NCBI RefSeq assembly: GCF_002214625.1
Contig: NZ_CP015994.1
Span: 1,116,001 to 1,180,000 of the forward strand
Source of the DNA: Anaplasma ovis str. Haibei
Lineage (GTDB): Bacteria > Pseudomonadota > Alphaproteobacteria > Rickettsiales > Anaplasmataceae
DNA: 64,000 bases
Reading direction: 5' to 3'
The notes below the pieces were generated by a model, which was given only the letters and a program-made list of their open reading frames with translations, had not been told where the DNA came from and did no database searches. The translations under genes and the position numbers were made by a program. This document shows, one piece after another, positions 27,134-36,474 of the stretch (positions are counted from its first letter, which is position 1; the number at the start of each line of letters is the position of its first letter).

Positions 27134-29089
27134 ATGCAGCGCTTTAAAATTTCCTCTGAGTTCAAGCCGTCTGGTGACCAGCCAGGTGCAATTGACGGAT
27201 TAGTACGCGGCATAAGCTGCGGTGTTAAGGAGCAGACTCTGTTGGGTGTGACTGGGTCTGGGAAAACGTTTACCATGGCTTCGGTAATTGAGAAAACACA
27301 GCGTCCTGCCATCATAATTGCACACAATAAAACCCTAGCGGCGCAATTGCACGAGGAAATGCGGTCATTCTTTCCAGAAAACGCAGTGGAGTATTTTGTC
27401 TCATACTACGACTATTACCAACCTGAGGCGTACATTCCTCAAAGCGATGTGTATATAGAAAAAGACGCGCTAATAAACGACAAGATTGACCTACTGAGAC
27501 ACTCTGCAACCAGATCTCTACTGGAAAGGAGAGACGTGATAGTGGTTGCCAGTGTGTCATGTATATATGGTTTAGGGTCGCCCGAGCTCTACTCAGAGAT
27601 GACCATACCTATTACTCTTGGTATGAAGCTGGATATGTGCCAGCTACAGGAAAAGCTTGTGGAGCTGCAGTATAAGCATGGAAACAAATATGAGCGCGGT
27701 AACTTCAGTGTACGAGGTGATGTGCTGAGCGTATTTCCCTCACACTACGAAGACAGGATATGGAAGATATCATTTTTCGGTGATGAGGTAGACTCCATCC
27801 AGGAAGTTGATCCAAAATCTGGCATGGTGACGCTGAAACTGGAAAAGATAAAAATATTTCCCAACAGCCACTACGTCACTCCCAGGCCGACTTTGCTTCA
27901 GGCCATCTCTGATATTGAGAAAGAACTCGATGAATGCGCGATGCAATTCAGGCAGTGCAACAAAATAGTTGAGGCGGATAGAATTGTAGAGAGGACAAGA
28001 TTCGACGTTGAGATGATGAGAGAAACAGGTACCTGCAAAGGTATCGAGAACTACTCACGTTATCTGTGCGGCAAGGAAGCGGGAGATCCCCCCAACACTC
28101 TGCTGGATTACCTGCCGCAAGATGCAATAATGTTTATAGACGAAAGCCACATGACCATACCTCAGATCAGAGCCATGTACAATGGGGATAGGATGAGGAA
28201 GATGAATCTTATCACCCACGGATTCAGGATGCAATCCGCGCTAGATAACCGCCCACTGACCTTTGCGGAATGGGAAGATAGGAAACCAATAGTGGTTTAC
28301 GTTTCTGCCACTCCGGGGCAGTATGAACTGCAGCAGACTGGAGGTGTAGCGGTAGAACAGTTAATCAGACCCACCGGGTTGTTGGACCCTGTGTGTGTTG
28401 TGAAAAGTGCAGATGGGCAAATACACGATGTGGTGTGCGAGAGCCAGGCAACCATAGCACGCGGATACCGGGTGCTGATTACTACACTGACTAAAAAAAT
28501 GGCAGAAAATCTAACCGAGTACATGCGTGAAATGGGGATCAAAGTTGCGTATCTACATTCTGATGTGAAAACCCTAGAAAGGATCGAAATTATTAGCGAT
28601 CTTCGGCTGGGGGTAATAGATGTTCTGGTGGGCGTAAACCTGATGCGTGAGGGGCTAGACATACCAGAGTGTGCCCTTGTTGGAATATTAGATGCAGATA
28701 AAGAAGGCTTTCTACGCTCCACAACCTCTCTAATACAAACAATAGGGCGCGCTGCACGCAATGTGGAAGGTAGAGTGATTCTATACGCGAATGTAATTAC
28801 CGGGTCTATGCGGACAGCTATGGAAGAGACTGATCGTCGGCGTGATATACAGCGCAAGTATAACCAGGAGCACAGTATTGTGCCCCGCACCATCAAGAAA
28901 TCCGTGCAGACAAGCCTTAGTGAGCGTGTGGGCTCCTCTCGCAAAAAAGTTCCCCTTGATACCAATGCTGACTCTGCAAACTGCAATATTGTAGAGCTGC
29001 AAAAAGAGATGCTTTTGTGCGCGGAGAACCTTGATTTTGAGCGTGCAGTAGAGATACGCAACAGAATAAAGAGACTAACTGCTCAATAA
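27134..29089 (+). CDS. uvrB: UvrABC system protein B
   Basis: Damage-verifying helicase of nucleotide excision repair; 651 residues. Walker A is GVTGSGKTFTMA near residue 40. The beta-hairpin that clamps DNA is VSYYDYYQPEAYIP. DESHMTIPQIRAMYNGD is the DEAH-type motif, and LIQTIGRAARNVEG is helicase motif VI. The C-terminal UVR domain (LQKEMLLCAENLDFERAVEI) binds UvrC. Full length, single gene, ATG start. Confidence 0.96.
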   Translation: MQRFKISSEFKPSGDQPGAIDGLVRGISCGVKEQTLLGVTGSGKTFTMASVIEKTQRPAIIIAHNKTLAAQLHEEMRSFFPENAVEYFVSYYDYYQPEAYIPQSDVYIEKDALINDKIDLLRHSATRSLLERRDVIVVASVSCIYGLGSPELYSEMTIPITLGMKLDMCQLQEKLVELQYKHGNKYERGNFSVRGDVLSVFPSHYEDRIWKISFFGDEVDSIQEVDPKSGMVTLKLEKIKIFPNSHYVTPRPTLLQAISDIEKELDECAMQFRQCNKIVEADRIVERTRFDVEMMRETGTCKGIENYSRYLCGKEAGDPPNTLLDYLPQDAIMFIDESHMTIPQIRAMYNGDRMRKMNLITHGFRMQSALDNRPLTFAEWEDRKPIVVYVSATPGQYELQQTGGVAVEQLIRPTGLLDPVCVVKSADGQIHDVVCESQATIARGYRVLITTLTKKMAENLTEYMREMGIKVAYLHSDVKTLERIEIISDLRLGVIDVLVGVNLMREGLDIPECALVGILDADKEGFLRSTTSLIQTIGRAARNVEGRVILYANVITGSMRTAMEETDRRRDIQRKYNQEHSIVPRTIKKSVQTSLSERVGSSRKKVPLDTNADSANCNIVELQKEMLLCAENLDFERAVEIRNRIKRLTAQ

Positions 29090-29639
29090 TGATATACGGT
29101 GTGGTAGCCGATATCTGTTTGTATTTACGTATTTGATAACAATTCCTTAAAGCTTTGCCACTAAAAGCTCTGACCGTTCGCGTCTTTGGGCGGCAACACT
29201 TGAATTTGTGAGAGACGTGCAACGTGGCGGTACAGGGAGCATTGTTTTGCCACTTGCGGTACAGTCTTGGGTACTTCATGTGTGATTTCAGACACGACAG
29301 AGGCTCAATGGATACCGGCTCTCAGATGTTATGTCTTGCTCACCTTTTAGTTGTTTGCGGAGCAAGATGCACATCATTGTCCGGTTTTCCTTGCAGCACA
29401 CAAGGCCTAGCGGAGAACACCCGCGGTAGGTCTGTAGTGGATGATCGTGTATGCATGGCTCCGGTGTTGTATGCTGCTGGCGATTAGGTGAGAGTGGCTT
29501 GTGTGGGCTTTGACCCATCTGCGGCACTTAATGTTGAGCCACACTTTCGGCCGTTTACACACGTCCTGCTTTGCTGGTGCCCCACACCGCGTGGCTCGTG
29601 GTGTGTATAGGGATATGTAACTTTGGTTTGAGGTTTGGA
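29090..29639. other. Intergenic region between uvrB and the acidic protein genes
   Basis: 550 bases. A GTG-started frame of 87 codons at 29224-29487 is open but Cys-rich and without a ribosome site, so I do not call it. No RNA gene is recognised. The promoter of the gene at 29640 should lie here. Confidence 0.4.
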
Positions 29640-30620
29640 ATGATACACTTCGACGGTAGCAAGCTTGCTGAGGCATTTAGCAATGGGGGCATATACGTGC
29701 ACTCCGACCCATATTTGGGGTACAGATTTGTTGACGGGAAAATTGCGGAAGACGTTTTTACCATAGACTATCTAGCTCCTGTAGAGTTTCGCCAAGACAG
29801 GGAAACTGGCACTATCAGCTTTGAGAATATAGTTGATCCTGAATTTGCGGGGCTGGTACATGTCATGCCCGAAGGAACAGACTCATTCAAAAATTACAGA
29901 ACTTACGGATCATTTAGATACACAGACCACGTGTCTGCAGAGTTGCTCAATATGTCATACGGGGAAAAATACTACACTTACAAGGTGCAAAATGGTGACG
30001 GTAAATCGTTTGTAGGACAACTCGCCGAATTGGGTGATTGTGCTGTTGCCAAGAATGGGTTTTCCATACTAACGGGCCCGGCACATGGGTCAGTGGCGTT
30101 TGGTGATAACACCGTTGTTTTTCAGGTGTCGGTTCCAGATGCACAGGTACTAGATGTCGTGTTGTATCCACCGAAACACATATCTGCACCCAAGGGTGAT
30201 GTTGTACCTGTTACCACGGAAAGCAAGATGGAAACTCAGGGTGTTGTAGATGCTGTAGAAAAACATCCGTCAGGTTCGGGGCATGAACCCGGGACCAGTG
30301 CCGAAGTTGACGTATTGCCACTACCTGTTGAGGCATCTAAACCCGCAAGTGTTCCACAAGAGCATACAATTGCACCTGAGGAACAGCCACAGACGCCTGA
30401 ATCAGAGCCTACTAGTGGAGCTCCAGCGAATCAGGGCATGCAACAACCTGCCCCGCCGAGTGAAGTTAGTGAAATACCCAAAAGCAATGTTGTTGATGAT
30501 GGGCCTACTGAAGACAGAGATTCCCAAGACAACAATGACCACGTGTCTGAAGAGCTGCATGATGCAGGAAAGTCTGGATACTCTAGGATTGTTGGATGGC
30601 TTAGATCTATTTTTTCCTAG
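29640..30620 (+). CDS. Acidic beta-rich protein with Pro/Glu/Ser-rich tail (dispersed family member P1)
   Basis: 326 residues from the ATG at 29640, which follows GAGG and aligns with the start of the paralogue at 30664; a longer frame adds an improbable upstream segment. The shared N-terminus is MIHFDGS, then GGIYVHSD. The first 190 residues look like an all-beta domain ending GSVAFGDNTVVFQVSVPD. Residues about 200-305 are a disordered tail rich in Pro, Glu, Ser and Thr, and the last 20 residues form a short amphipathic segment (IVGWLRSIFS). No signal peptide is present. I do not recognise a family. A surface-associated or secreted effector role is a guess. Confidence 0.75.
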   Translation: MIHFDGSKLAEAFSNGGIYVHSDPYLGYRFVDGKIAEDVFTIDYLAPVEFRQDRETGTISFENIVDPEFAGLVHVMPEGTDSFKNYRTYGSFRYTDHVSAELLNMSYGEKYYTYKVQNGDGKSFVGQLAELGDCAVAKNGFSILTGPAHGSVAFGDNTVVFQVSVPDAQVLDVVLYPPKHISAPKGDVVPVTTESKMETQGVVDAVEKHPSGSGHEPGTSAEVDVLPLPVEASKPASVPQEHTIAPEEQPQTPESEPTSGAPANQGMQQPAPPSEVSEIPKSNVVDDGPTEDRDSQDNNDHVSEELHDAGKSGYSRIVGWLRSIFS

Positions 30621-30663
30621 GTAGCCACCAGCGTGCAGCTTATTTCGTTTTTATAGGTCTAAA

Positions 30664-31173
30664 ATGATATATTTCGATGGCAGCTCCGCCGAAAATTCAC
30701 AAGGTGGCAGCATATATGTGCATTCCGATGCACGAAAAACGTACGTTGACAATGGTGAAGCAGTTGAACACCGTATTGATTATTTTTGTCCGGCTGCGTT
30801 TACTTACAATGAAGATGGTACCATGCACTTCCAAGCTGGTGGGGTGTTTGAGCATCCAGCACATCCTGACATTCGCAGGAATTTTGTGGTGACAGGTGAC
30901 TTTGAGTATGTAAATTACCACGATGCAGCGCTCAACAATGTTTTGTATTCAGAATATTGGTACCCAGTGGAGCGTGCAGGCGAGGTCCAAGCTGACGACG
31001 TGCTGGCGCGGTACAATATAGGGACTCGTGCTCCTATAAGTGGACGGATCGTATTTGATGATCGCAGAACAGTGGTGTTTCAAGATCCCGATGTGCTTGA
31101 GTTAGTCTTACGAGTTCCTGACGCCATGAAGGCTCAGCATGAATTTATCATACAAGAACCTACAGTGTACTGA
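30664..31173 (+). CDS. Acidic beta-rich protein, paralogue of its upstream neighbour (P2)
   Basis: 169 residues, 43 bases after the previous gene. The N-terminus MIYFDGSS, then GGSIYVHSDA matches P1. Further shared features are an IDY, then P and F block, a NY plus Y block near residues 85-100, and the C-terminal GRIVFDDRRTVVFQD followed by VLELVLRVPD. It lacks the long disordered tail of P1. No signal peptide or membrane segment is seen. Tandem arrangement and similarity indicate an old duplication; function unknown. Confidence 0.75.
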   Translation: MIYFDGSSAENSQGGSIYVHSDARKTYVDNGEAVEHRIDYFCPAAFTYNEDGTMHFQAGGVFEHPAHPDIRRNFVVTGDFEYVNYHDAALNNVLYSEYWYPVERAGEVQADDVLARYNIGTRAPISGRIVFDDRRTVVFQDPDVLELVLRVPDAMKAQHEFIIQEPTVY

Positions 31174-31180
31174 TAACACC

Positions 31181-31201
31181 AGAGTGGCTGTATGCCACTC
31201 T
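31181..31201 (+). terminator. Hairpin after the P1-P2 gene pair
   Basis: AGAGTGGC and GCCACTCT form a perfect 8-bp stem around TGTAT, seven bases after the P2 stop. There is no T-run, so it may end or protect the transcript rather than act as a standard terminator. Confidence 0.5.
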
Positions 31202-31428
31202 TGAATGGTCAACAGGCTTTCGCGTGTGAAATTACATACTGAGACCCAGATAGTAATTTCTCCAGTGGCTTTGGCCCTGGTAGTTGTGGTGGATGTAGGT
31301 CCACATGTAGCATCTGTGGATGTGCGACGTGTGCCCACTGCCGCATTGTAAGAACACAGCATTTTTTAGCACCTCACACGAGGGGCAATAAATTGTTTTA
31401 GGACTGATATTTGGGAGGGTTAACCTGC

Positions 31429-31635
31429 ATGAAGACATTTTTGAGATATTTCAAGAATCCTACTGCAAGCATAGGGTTTGCTAGAACTGCTAGACCGCCA
31501 TCATACAGGAACTCACACCCACTACGGCCCTGTAGCGATCTTGTTAGTGCTATGCGTAATCATTCTCAATATGTTGCTAGAAGCAATGACGCCTCTGCGC
31601 ACCTGCGTGAGAGGGGTGCTGAGCATGAAGAGTAA
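31429..31635 (+). CDS. Small basic protein, unknown function
   Basis: 68 residues from the ATG at 31429. GGAGGG lies ten bases upstream, which is the main support. The sequence is hydrophilic and basic in its first half (MKTFLRYFKNP) and ends with an acidic tail (RERGAEHEE). No membrane segment and no recognisable domain. It lies among other lineage-specific genes and may be an Anaplasma-specific protein. Confidence 0.45.
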   Translation: MKTFLRYFKNPTASIGFARTARPPSYRNSHPLRPCSDLVSAMRNHSQYVARSNDASAHLRERGAEHEE

Positions 31636-31727
31636 AACCCCGGCTACTTGATTATAGCTGCAAGTAAGTCTACGACCACACGCTTTACCGAAAAACGCGG
31701 CAACGCATCTGTACTGTTTTGGAGGTT

Positions 31728-31922
31728 ATGATGATAGACTATACAGACTTTCTAGGATTTCCTATAACTCACGACTACGACACGCACAGCTCAGGCGTCC
31801 AGGAACCCCACTGCTGCGAACCCTCAAGGTACCTGGAAATTGATGAGGCATCAGTAGCGATGCTTATAGAGGGCTACAAAAAGATGCAAGAAGCCCATCT
31901 GCGCGGCGCTACCCTGGCATAA
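31728..31922 (+). CDS. Small acidic protein, unknown function
   Basis: 64 residues; two adjacent ATGs (31728 and 31731) follow a GGAGG ribosome site, and the second has the better spacing. The sequence MIDYTDFLGFPITHDYD is followed by a Cys-Cys pair and a helix (DEASVAMLIEGYKKMQEAHL). No known domain. The strong SD and sensible composition support it as a real small gene. Confidence 0.5.
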   Translation: MMIDYTDFLGFPITHDYDTHSSGVQEPHCCEPSRYLEIDEASVAMLIEGYKKMQEAHLRGATLA

Positions 31923-32005
31923 CGGCGGGGTAGCGCGTCTCAAGAGAGCTATGCAAGAAGCACCAAGAAAATTCTGTGATGCTTCTTACATTCCACTAAT
32001 TCCGG

Positions 32006-32527
32006 CTACACGGTTTGCTGCTCCGTAGTTGCATTGCCGGCGACGACACCTTCTGCAGCTATTTCAGCGGCTGTTGTATCCAGCTCTTCCACTACCGCCT
32101 CCTCGACCTTGACTATAATCAAGTCAGTATTGAGCGCGTCGCTGTGGAAGACTATACGTCCATCATCCTCCTTACCTTTTATGCCAGAAAACTCCAGCCC
32201 CCTAGTGACCACAGAGTATTGTCCTTCTGTGAAGTTTTGACAGGGCGCGTCGTAGTAAGAAACAAAGCGAGCTACTGGCACTCCGCCGACGTCTTCTACA
32301 TAGCCGTGTATTGCACTAGACTGAGTGCCCCTACAACCTGTAGAGACTTCAGGGACATTTTCCGCCCAGAACCACCAGCCCCCATCACACGCACCACCGT
32401 TACACGTACGCTCGAAAGTGACGGCAGTGAACTCTGTATTGCAGTCACAATTGCCTGTGCACAATTCGCTACTGCTACAAGTACCAGAAATGGAAACGTT
32501 GTATGTTCCCTCACCGAAATCCACCAT
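32006..32527 (-). CDS. Cys-rich acidic protein (dispersed family member P3)
   Basis: 173 residues from the ATG at 32527; a GTG ten codons upstream is possible. The start MVDFGEGTYNVSISG matches MVDFGDYAVASVSVTG of the gene at 42794. The first half has many cysteines (CTGNCDC, CNGGACDGG), and a strand block DDGRIVFHSDALNTDLIIVKVE near residue 125 matches the same block in P2 and P5. The tail is Ala/Glu-rich. No signal peptide, which is odd for a protein with so many cysteines. Function unknown. Confidence 0.65.
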   Translation of the reverse strand: MVDFGEGTYNVSISGTCSSSELCTGNCDCNTEFTAVTFERTCNGGACDGGWWFWAENVPEVSTGCRGTQSSAIHGYVEDVGGVPVARFVSYYDAPCQNFTEGQYSVVTRGLEFSGIKGKEDDGRIVFHSDALNTDLIIVKVEEAVVEELDTTAAEIAAEGVVAGNATTEQQTV

Positions 32528-32907
32528 AGTAACCCCAAGAGCACCATAAACTCTCACAGTCTTATTAAAACGGTTTTCCTTGTAAAGTAAAAAAGTCTAA
32601 CGGTTGTCTGTATAACGCACACGTGTATACCATGTGTTGCATAAAGCTGAATTTTTTAGTTAGCTGCAAGTTGGACAAAAGTAAAAGTTGTTATACCATT
32701 GCTGTGCCGGTAGGTGGAACTTTGCCGCATATAACTAGTGCGAATTGGCGATAACTAGCACTTCCATTATTGGGTAATATTTCCTGCCACGTACCACATT
32801 GACGCAGTGCACTGATCGACGTGCCCGAGGTGTAGCACAACCCCGAGTGCGCAGCGAGCTTTATTGCCAAAGTCTGAACTGTGCGGGTATGCCTATGCGA
32901 CACCAAA
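32528..32907. other. Intergenic region with a spaced direct repeat
   Basis: 380 bases between two leftward genes. ATAACTAG occurs at 32731-32738 and again at 32751-32758, 20 bases apart (about two helical turns), a possible operator. No gene seen. Confidence 0.35.
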
Positions 32908-33750
32908 TCAGACGTCCACTGTTATTTTTTCATGCTCAATATATGACCTTATCATCTTCAGGTCCTCCCAAGCGAGACGTTTCTGCATGGGCTGACGCAG
33001 CAGATATGCCGGGTGAAAAATTACAGCAGTCTTTATCGGATGTGTAAGAAACGGATTAGTATACTCGTGAAATCTCCCCCGCAATCTGGAGATGCTTTCG
33101 GGTGTACTGAGTAGGGAACAACATGCGGTGCTACCTACCAGCACCAAGATACTTGGCGCGATGAGCGCGATATGTTTCTCGACAAACGGTTTGCATATCT
33201 CCAACTCAAAATCAGTAGGGCGTCGATTTCCAGGAGGCCGCCAGAACGTTGTGTTGCTGATGTAGGTACTTTTCCGGTCTAAACCAATGGCTGCAAGCAT
33301 TTTATCGAGCAACATGCCACTAGCTCCACAAAACGGCCGGCCCTCGCGATCTTCGTTGCTACCCGGTGCCTCTCCGATCAGCATAATCTTAGCGTTGGGG
33401 TTGCCATCTGAAAACACGGTGTTCATGGCGGCCTTTTTTATTTCGCATCCCTCGAAGGATTCAACTGCCTCTCTCAACTCTGCCAAGGTGCCACATTTGT
33501 CGGCAAGCCCCTTAGCTGTTGCAACCCAATCGGTTGAAAACTGACTTTCGCCCGCATCCACCACCTGCCCTGAGGGACCATCCGCCTGGAGTGTGCACTC
33601 CTCTTGCCCTTGCAACGCTGCTGCAGGAGGCGCATGGGCCCCGGGTCCATCCTCTTCCAGCACGCAGTCCACCCCATTTTCGTGGTAGAATTTCAATACC
33701 TCAAGCAGCTCTCCACTGCCAGCCACCGCATCTTTTTCTTTATCTGTCAT
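32908..33750 (-). CDS. Uracil-DNA glycosylase, family 4 type
   Basis: 280 residues from the ATG at 33750, eight bases after CAGGAGAG; upstream frame extension is rejected. It removes uracil from DNA for base excision repair. The catalytic block MLIGEAPGSNEDREGRPFCG is the family-4 motif, followed by ISNTTFWRPPGNRRPT and HPAYLLRQP (substrate-binding His). Family-4 enzymes usually carry a 4Fe-4S cluster; a cysteine precedes the catalytic block (FEGCEI), but I could not assign all four ligands. An N-terminal region of about 110 residues is Gly/Ala/Glu-rich and not conserved. Confidence 0.87.
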   Translation of the reverse strand: MTDKEKDAVAGSGELLEVLKFYHENGVDCVLEEDGPGAHAPPAAALQGQEECTLQADGPSGQVVDAGESQFSTDWVATAKGLADKCGTLAELREAVESFEGCEIKKAAMNTVFSDGNPNAKIMLIGEAPGSNEDREGRPFCGASGMLLDKMLAAIGLDRKSTYISNTTFWRPPGNRRPTDFELEICKPFVEKHIALIAPSILVLVGSTACCSLLSTPESISRLRGRFHEYTNPFLTHPIKTAVIFHPAYLLRQPMQKRLAWEDLKMIRSYIEHEKITVDV

Positions 33751-34012
33751 GTTACTCTCCTGCAAATGATCCCACACACGTATCACTGCCATGCATCGGC
33801 ACCATGCCGACTCCCTGCTGCCGCCCCAACTGGCCCACACCATGCTGCACAACGCGAACCGGCACACTCGTGCCCTGAGGGTTCTTCATACACGTAACTG
33901 CCTGTAAGTCAACTGCTATAACTACCTGTTAGAGTCCCGACCCCAATGCCACGACCGCATCAACATCTAGGAATGCTTTATTGCCGCGCTTTGTCCCACA
34001 AATTGCTGGGCC

Positions 34013-34570
34013 CTAGTGCCTAGATGCTTTTCTTATCTTCTCCATGACCATATCACGCTTAAGCTTGGATATGCGCTGCAGGAATACGACTCCATTTAGG
34101 TGATCCAGTTCGTGCTGCAAGCAGCGTGCTAACAATCCACAGGCTTTTATGTACTTCGTCTGTTTGTTTAGGTCAGTATACTGAACTATAATGTGTTCTG
34201 GCCGTCGTACAGTCTCCCTATGATTAGGGACAGACAAGCACCCCTCCTCCATAGTTACCAGTTGTTCAGACTCCTCAATAACAACAGGATTCACAATAAC
34301 GGTAGAGCCGCAGGTTGCGCGATACTCGCCAACTCCGTCGTCCTTAGGTATTTCGTACCTATCTGATCCATGCTCCAGGTCTATGACGCAGATGCGTTTG
34401 TGTACACCAACCTGCACTGCTGCCAAGCCTATGCCCCTGTTGTGGTACATGGTTTCCAACATGTTGTTAGCAAGTGTCTCAAGTTGTGGTCCGAAGTCAG
34501 CTGCGTGCACCTCTTCTGAGCACAAAGACAACCTGCTATCTGGTAGGGTTAACAAGGGCAGAACGGCCAT
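34013..34570 (-). CDS. def: Peptide deformylase
   Basis: Removes the formyl group from nascent proteins; 185 residues from the ATG at 34570, with GGAG at a sensible distance upstream. All three family motifs are present: GIGLAAVQVG, EEGCLSVP (metal-binding Cys) and CLQHELDHLNG (HExxH metal site). An insertion between motifs 1 and 2 (YEIPKDDGVGEYRAT) is longer than in E. coli. It is divergent from plsC, with 84 bases between the starts. The 262-base gap to the UDG gene holds nothing I can call. Confidence 0.94.
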   Translation of the reverse strand: MAVLPLLTLPDSRLSLCSEEVHAADFGPQLETLANNMLETMYHNRGIGLAAVQVGVHKRICVIDLEHGSDRYEIPKDDGVGEYRATCGSTVIVNPVVIEESEQLVTMEEGCLSVPNHRETVRRPEHIIVQYTDLNKQTKYIKACGLLARCLQHELDHLNGVVFLQRISKLKRDMVMEKIRKASRH

Positions 34571-34654
34571 CGCTCGATCTCCACGGGTAGAAAATCCTTG
34601 CATTGCCACGCGCACTGCCCTAATACTTGCGGAAAGCCGCTACGTGCAAAAGCC

Positions 34655-35338
34655 ATGGCATTCTACATTATTTCCACGCTGTTTACAATACTTTACGGTG
34701 TTCTGCTATTGCCTGTAGTATGGTTCATTCCTGCGTCCTACCAGAACATTGCATGTGTGTGGTGGACTAGGGCTATATTGTGGATGTGCAAAGTTCTTGA
34801 CGGCATTTCCTACGAGATTATAGGCAGAGATTGCCTACCAAAGGGGCAGTTTATAGTGGCATCGGCACATCAGTCGCCTCTTGAAACCCTTATTCTGTAT
34901 GCGGAACTGCGACACGTCGTAACTGTGCTTAAGAAGGAGCTTAAGACTCTACCCATGATAGGTATGGGGCTTATGGCATTGAAAATGGTGTTTGTTGACC
35001 GAGACAAGAAAATTGCTGCTCTAAGAAAGATGGTGCAAGAGTGCGAAATGAGGATAAAAGAGGGGCGTACACTGGTATTATTTCCTGAGGGGACAACAAG
35101 GCGGCATGACAACACTGAGAGTCGCCTACACCGCGGAGTGGCAGCTGTGTATTCGAAAGTATCCTTACCAGTTGTGCCAGTAGTGTTGGATACAGGCCGT
35201 TATTGGCCGGGCGACATATTCACACTTAGTAAAAAGAAGGGTAAAGCCAAAATTAAGATTCTGCCCGCTATAGCGCCGGGGTTGGACTCGGAAGAGTTTA
35301 TGAACCGGTTGTTGGCTGCATTTCAATCACAGCCCTAG
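34655..35338 (+). CDS. plsC: 1-acyl-sn-glycerol-3-phosphate acyltransferase
   Basis: Makes phosphatidic acid from lysophosphatidic acid at the inner membrane; 227 residues from the ATG at 34655. A hydrophobic N-terminal helix (about 4-28) anchors the enzyme. The acyltransferase motif I is HQSPLETL; it has Glu where the HX4D motif has Asp, a conservative change. FPEGTTRR is motif III. Both support PlsC. It is divergent from def. Confidence 0.88.
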   Translation: MAFYIISTLFTILYGVLLLPVVWFIPASYQNIACVWWTRAILWMCKVLDGISYEIIGRDCLPKGQFIVASAHQSPLETLILYAELRHVVTVLKKELKTLPMIGMGLMALKMVFVDRDKKIAALRKMVQECEMRIKEGRTLVLFPEGTTRRHDNTESRLHRGVAAVYSKVSLPVVPVVLDTGRYWPGDIFTLSKKKGKAKIKILPAIAPGLDSEEFMNRLLAAFQSQP

Positions 35339-35458
35339 TGATGGGGCCTACGGCGTTTATCCTGCTGCGTACCAGGTTTGCACGGCACTTCGCACCTTGC
35401 ATTTGTTGCGGATTCCTTGTAGATTCCTCTGATTAATGAGGTAAAGGTTTACGTAGTA

Positions 35459-35749
35459 ATGCCAAATCATTCGAGTGCCAAAAAGATGGTCAGGGTTATT
35501 AAGGAGCGCACGTTTTCTAACCGGGTTAGGAGGAGTAGGGCGCGTAACTCTGTGAAGAAATTTTTGGCGGTTTTGGAGTCTAAAGGTCGTCTGGAAGATG
35601 CTGTTGCTGCCTTTAGAACCGCGGAGTCTAACATTCACAAGTGTGTCAACAAGGGTGTGATGCATAGAAACACTGCTGCGCGCAAAGTCAAATCTCTTGC
35701 CGCGAAGCTTAAGGCCTTCGATCTGAGCCTACAGAACACTAGCACCTAA
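35459..35749 (+). CDS. rpsT: 30S ribosomal protein S20
   Basis: 96 residues. Binds 16S rRNA early in 30S assembly. It begins MPNHSSAKKMVRVIKERTF, and the helical RKVKSLAAKLKAF near the C-terminus is characteristic. It is very basic and helical, with a length typical of the family (85-95). Stands alone between plsC and a long non-coding stretch. ATG start. Confidence 0.93.
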   Translation: MPNHSSAKKMVRVIKERTFSNRVRRSRARNSVKKFLAVLESKGRLEDAVAAFRTAESNIHKCVNKGVMHRNTAARKVKSLAAKLKAFDLSLQNTST

Positions 35750-36474
35750 AAGTTTATCCTCGCCACAGTGCCATGTGCGGATGGGCTGCCCAAGGCGTTG
35801 GCCGTCCAGCTCGGTGTTGTGATGTTCGTACAAATTCTAGGCTGTAGCCCGCTGTCAGCGAGCGTGGTGTAGCGGCGTCTTGCGCTACTGTGCAGTTTGG
35901 TATTCCCGGCACTGGTGGAACGCGTGTAAATTTAGCCCAGTAGCGACCAGCCAAGCGTGTAAATGGGTGTATGTGCGTGAAATATCGTAATATTAGGATA
36001 GCTCTTGCTTTTCTTTATCTTGATCATCGCAGCATAGCGCACCAAACGCGCTACACTGTACACAACTCACATAAGTATCTGGGTATGGGTCGTTCACAGA
36101 GCTGGACAGAAACAGACTCTGCTGTACCTGTGGGTACTCACTTAACAGGACCAAGCCGTCACATGCGCGCATGCTGGGTTTTTTCAATCTCATGACCCCA
36201 AAAGACATAGACCCTGCATACGTATACTACATATTGCATACTAACACTAGTAATAATCACGTCATTTTCCAACCATCGGCCACTCAGACCCGTCCACGAC
36301 ATCTACTAAAGGTGGATATAGGCCTACTATGGCATATTAGAATTTCGGCGTTTTTGTGGTGAATGAAAACCAAACATCTGGCCACTTACATCCGGGGCGA
36401 CTGCCTTGTTGTCCGATGTTTACGTTAATTTATGGAAATAGCAGAACTAATGCCGAAGTATCTGCAGTACCGTA
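35750..36474. other. Long intergenic region between rpsT and lgt
   Basis: 725 bases, the longest gap in the window. Apart from a doubtful leftward small frame (35993-36208), neither strand has a convincing gene, and I see no tRNA or known RNA. Such gaps are common in Anaplasma and often represent decayed genes. Confidence 0.4.
35993..36208 (-). CDS. Possible small Cys-containing protein
   Basis: 71 codons from the ATG at 36208, or 66 from 36193. The sequence is hydrophilic with a C-terminal pattern CVQC, then CC and DDQDKEKQELS, which could bind a metal. Composition is protein-like, but there is no clear ribosome site and no recognisable family, so this may be chance. Confidence 0.25.
   Translation of the reverse strand: MSFGVMRLKKPSMRACDGLVLLSEYPQVQQSLFLSSSVNDPYPDTYVSCVQCSAFGALCCDDQDKEKQELS

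Noticed and set aside
29224-29487. 87-codon frame upstream of P1
   Set aside because: GTG start without an SD, Cys-rich, no similarity to neighbours.
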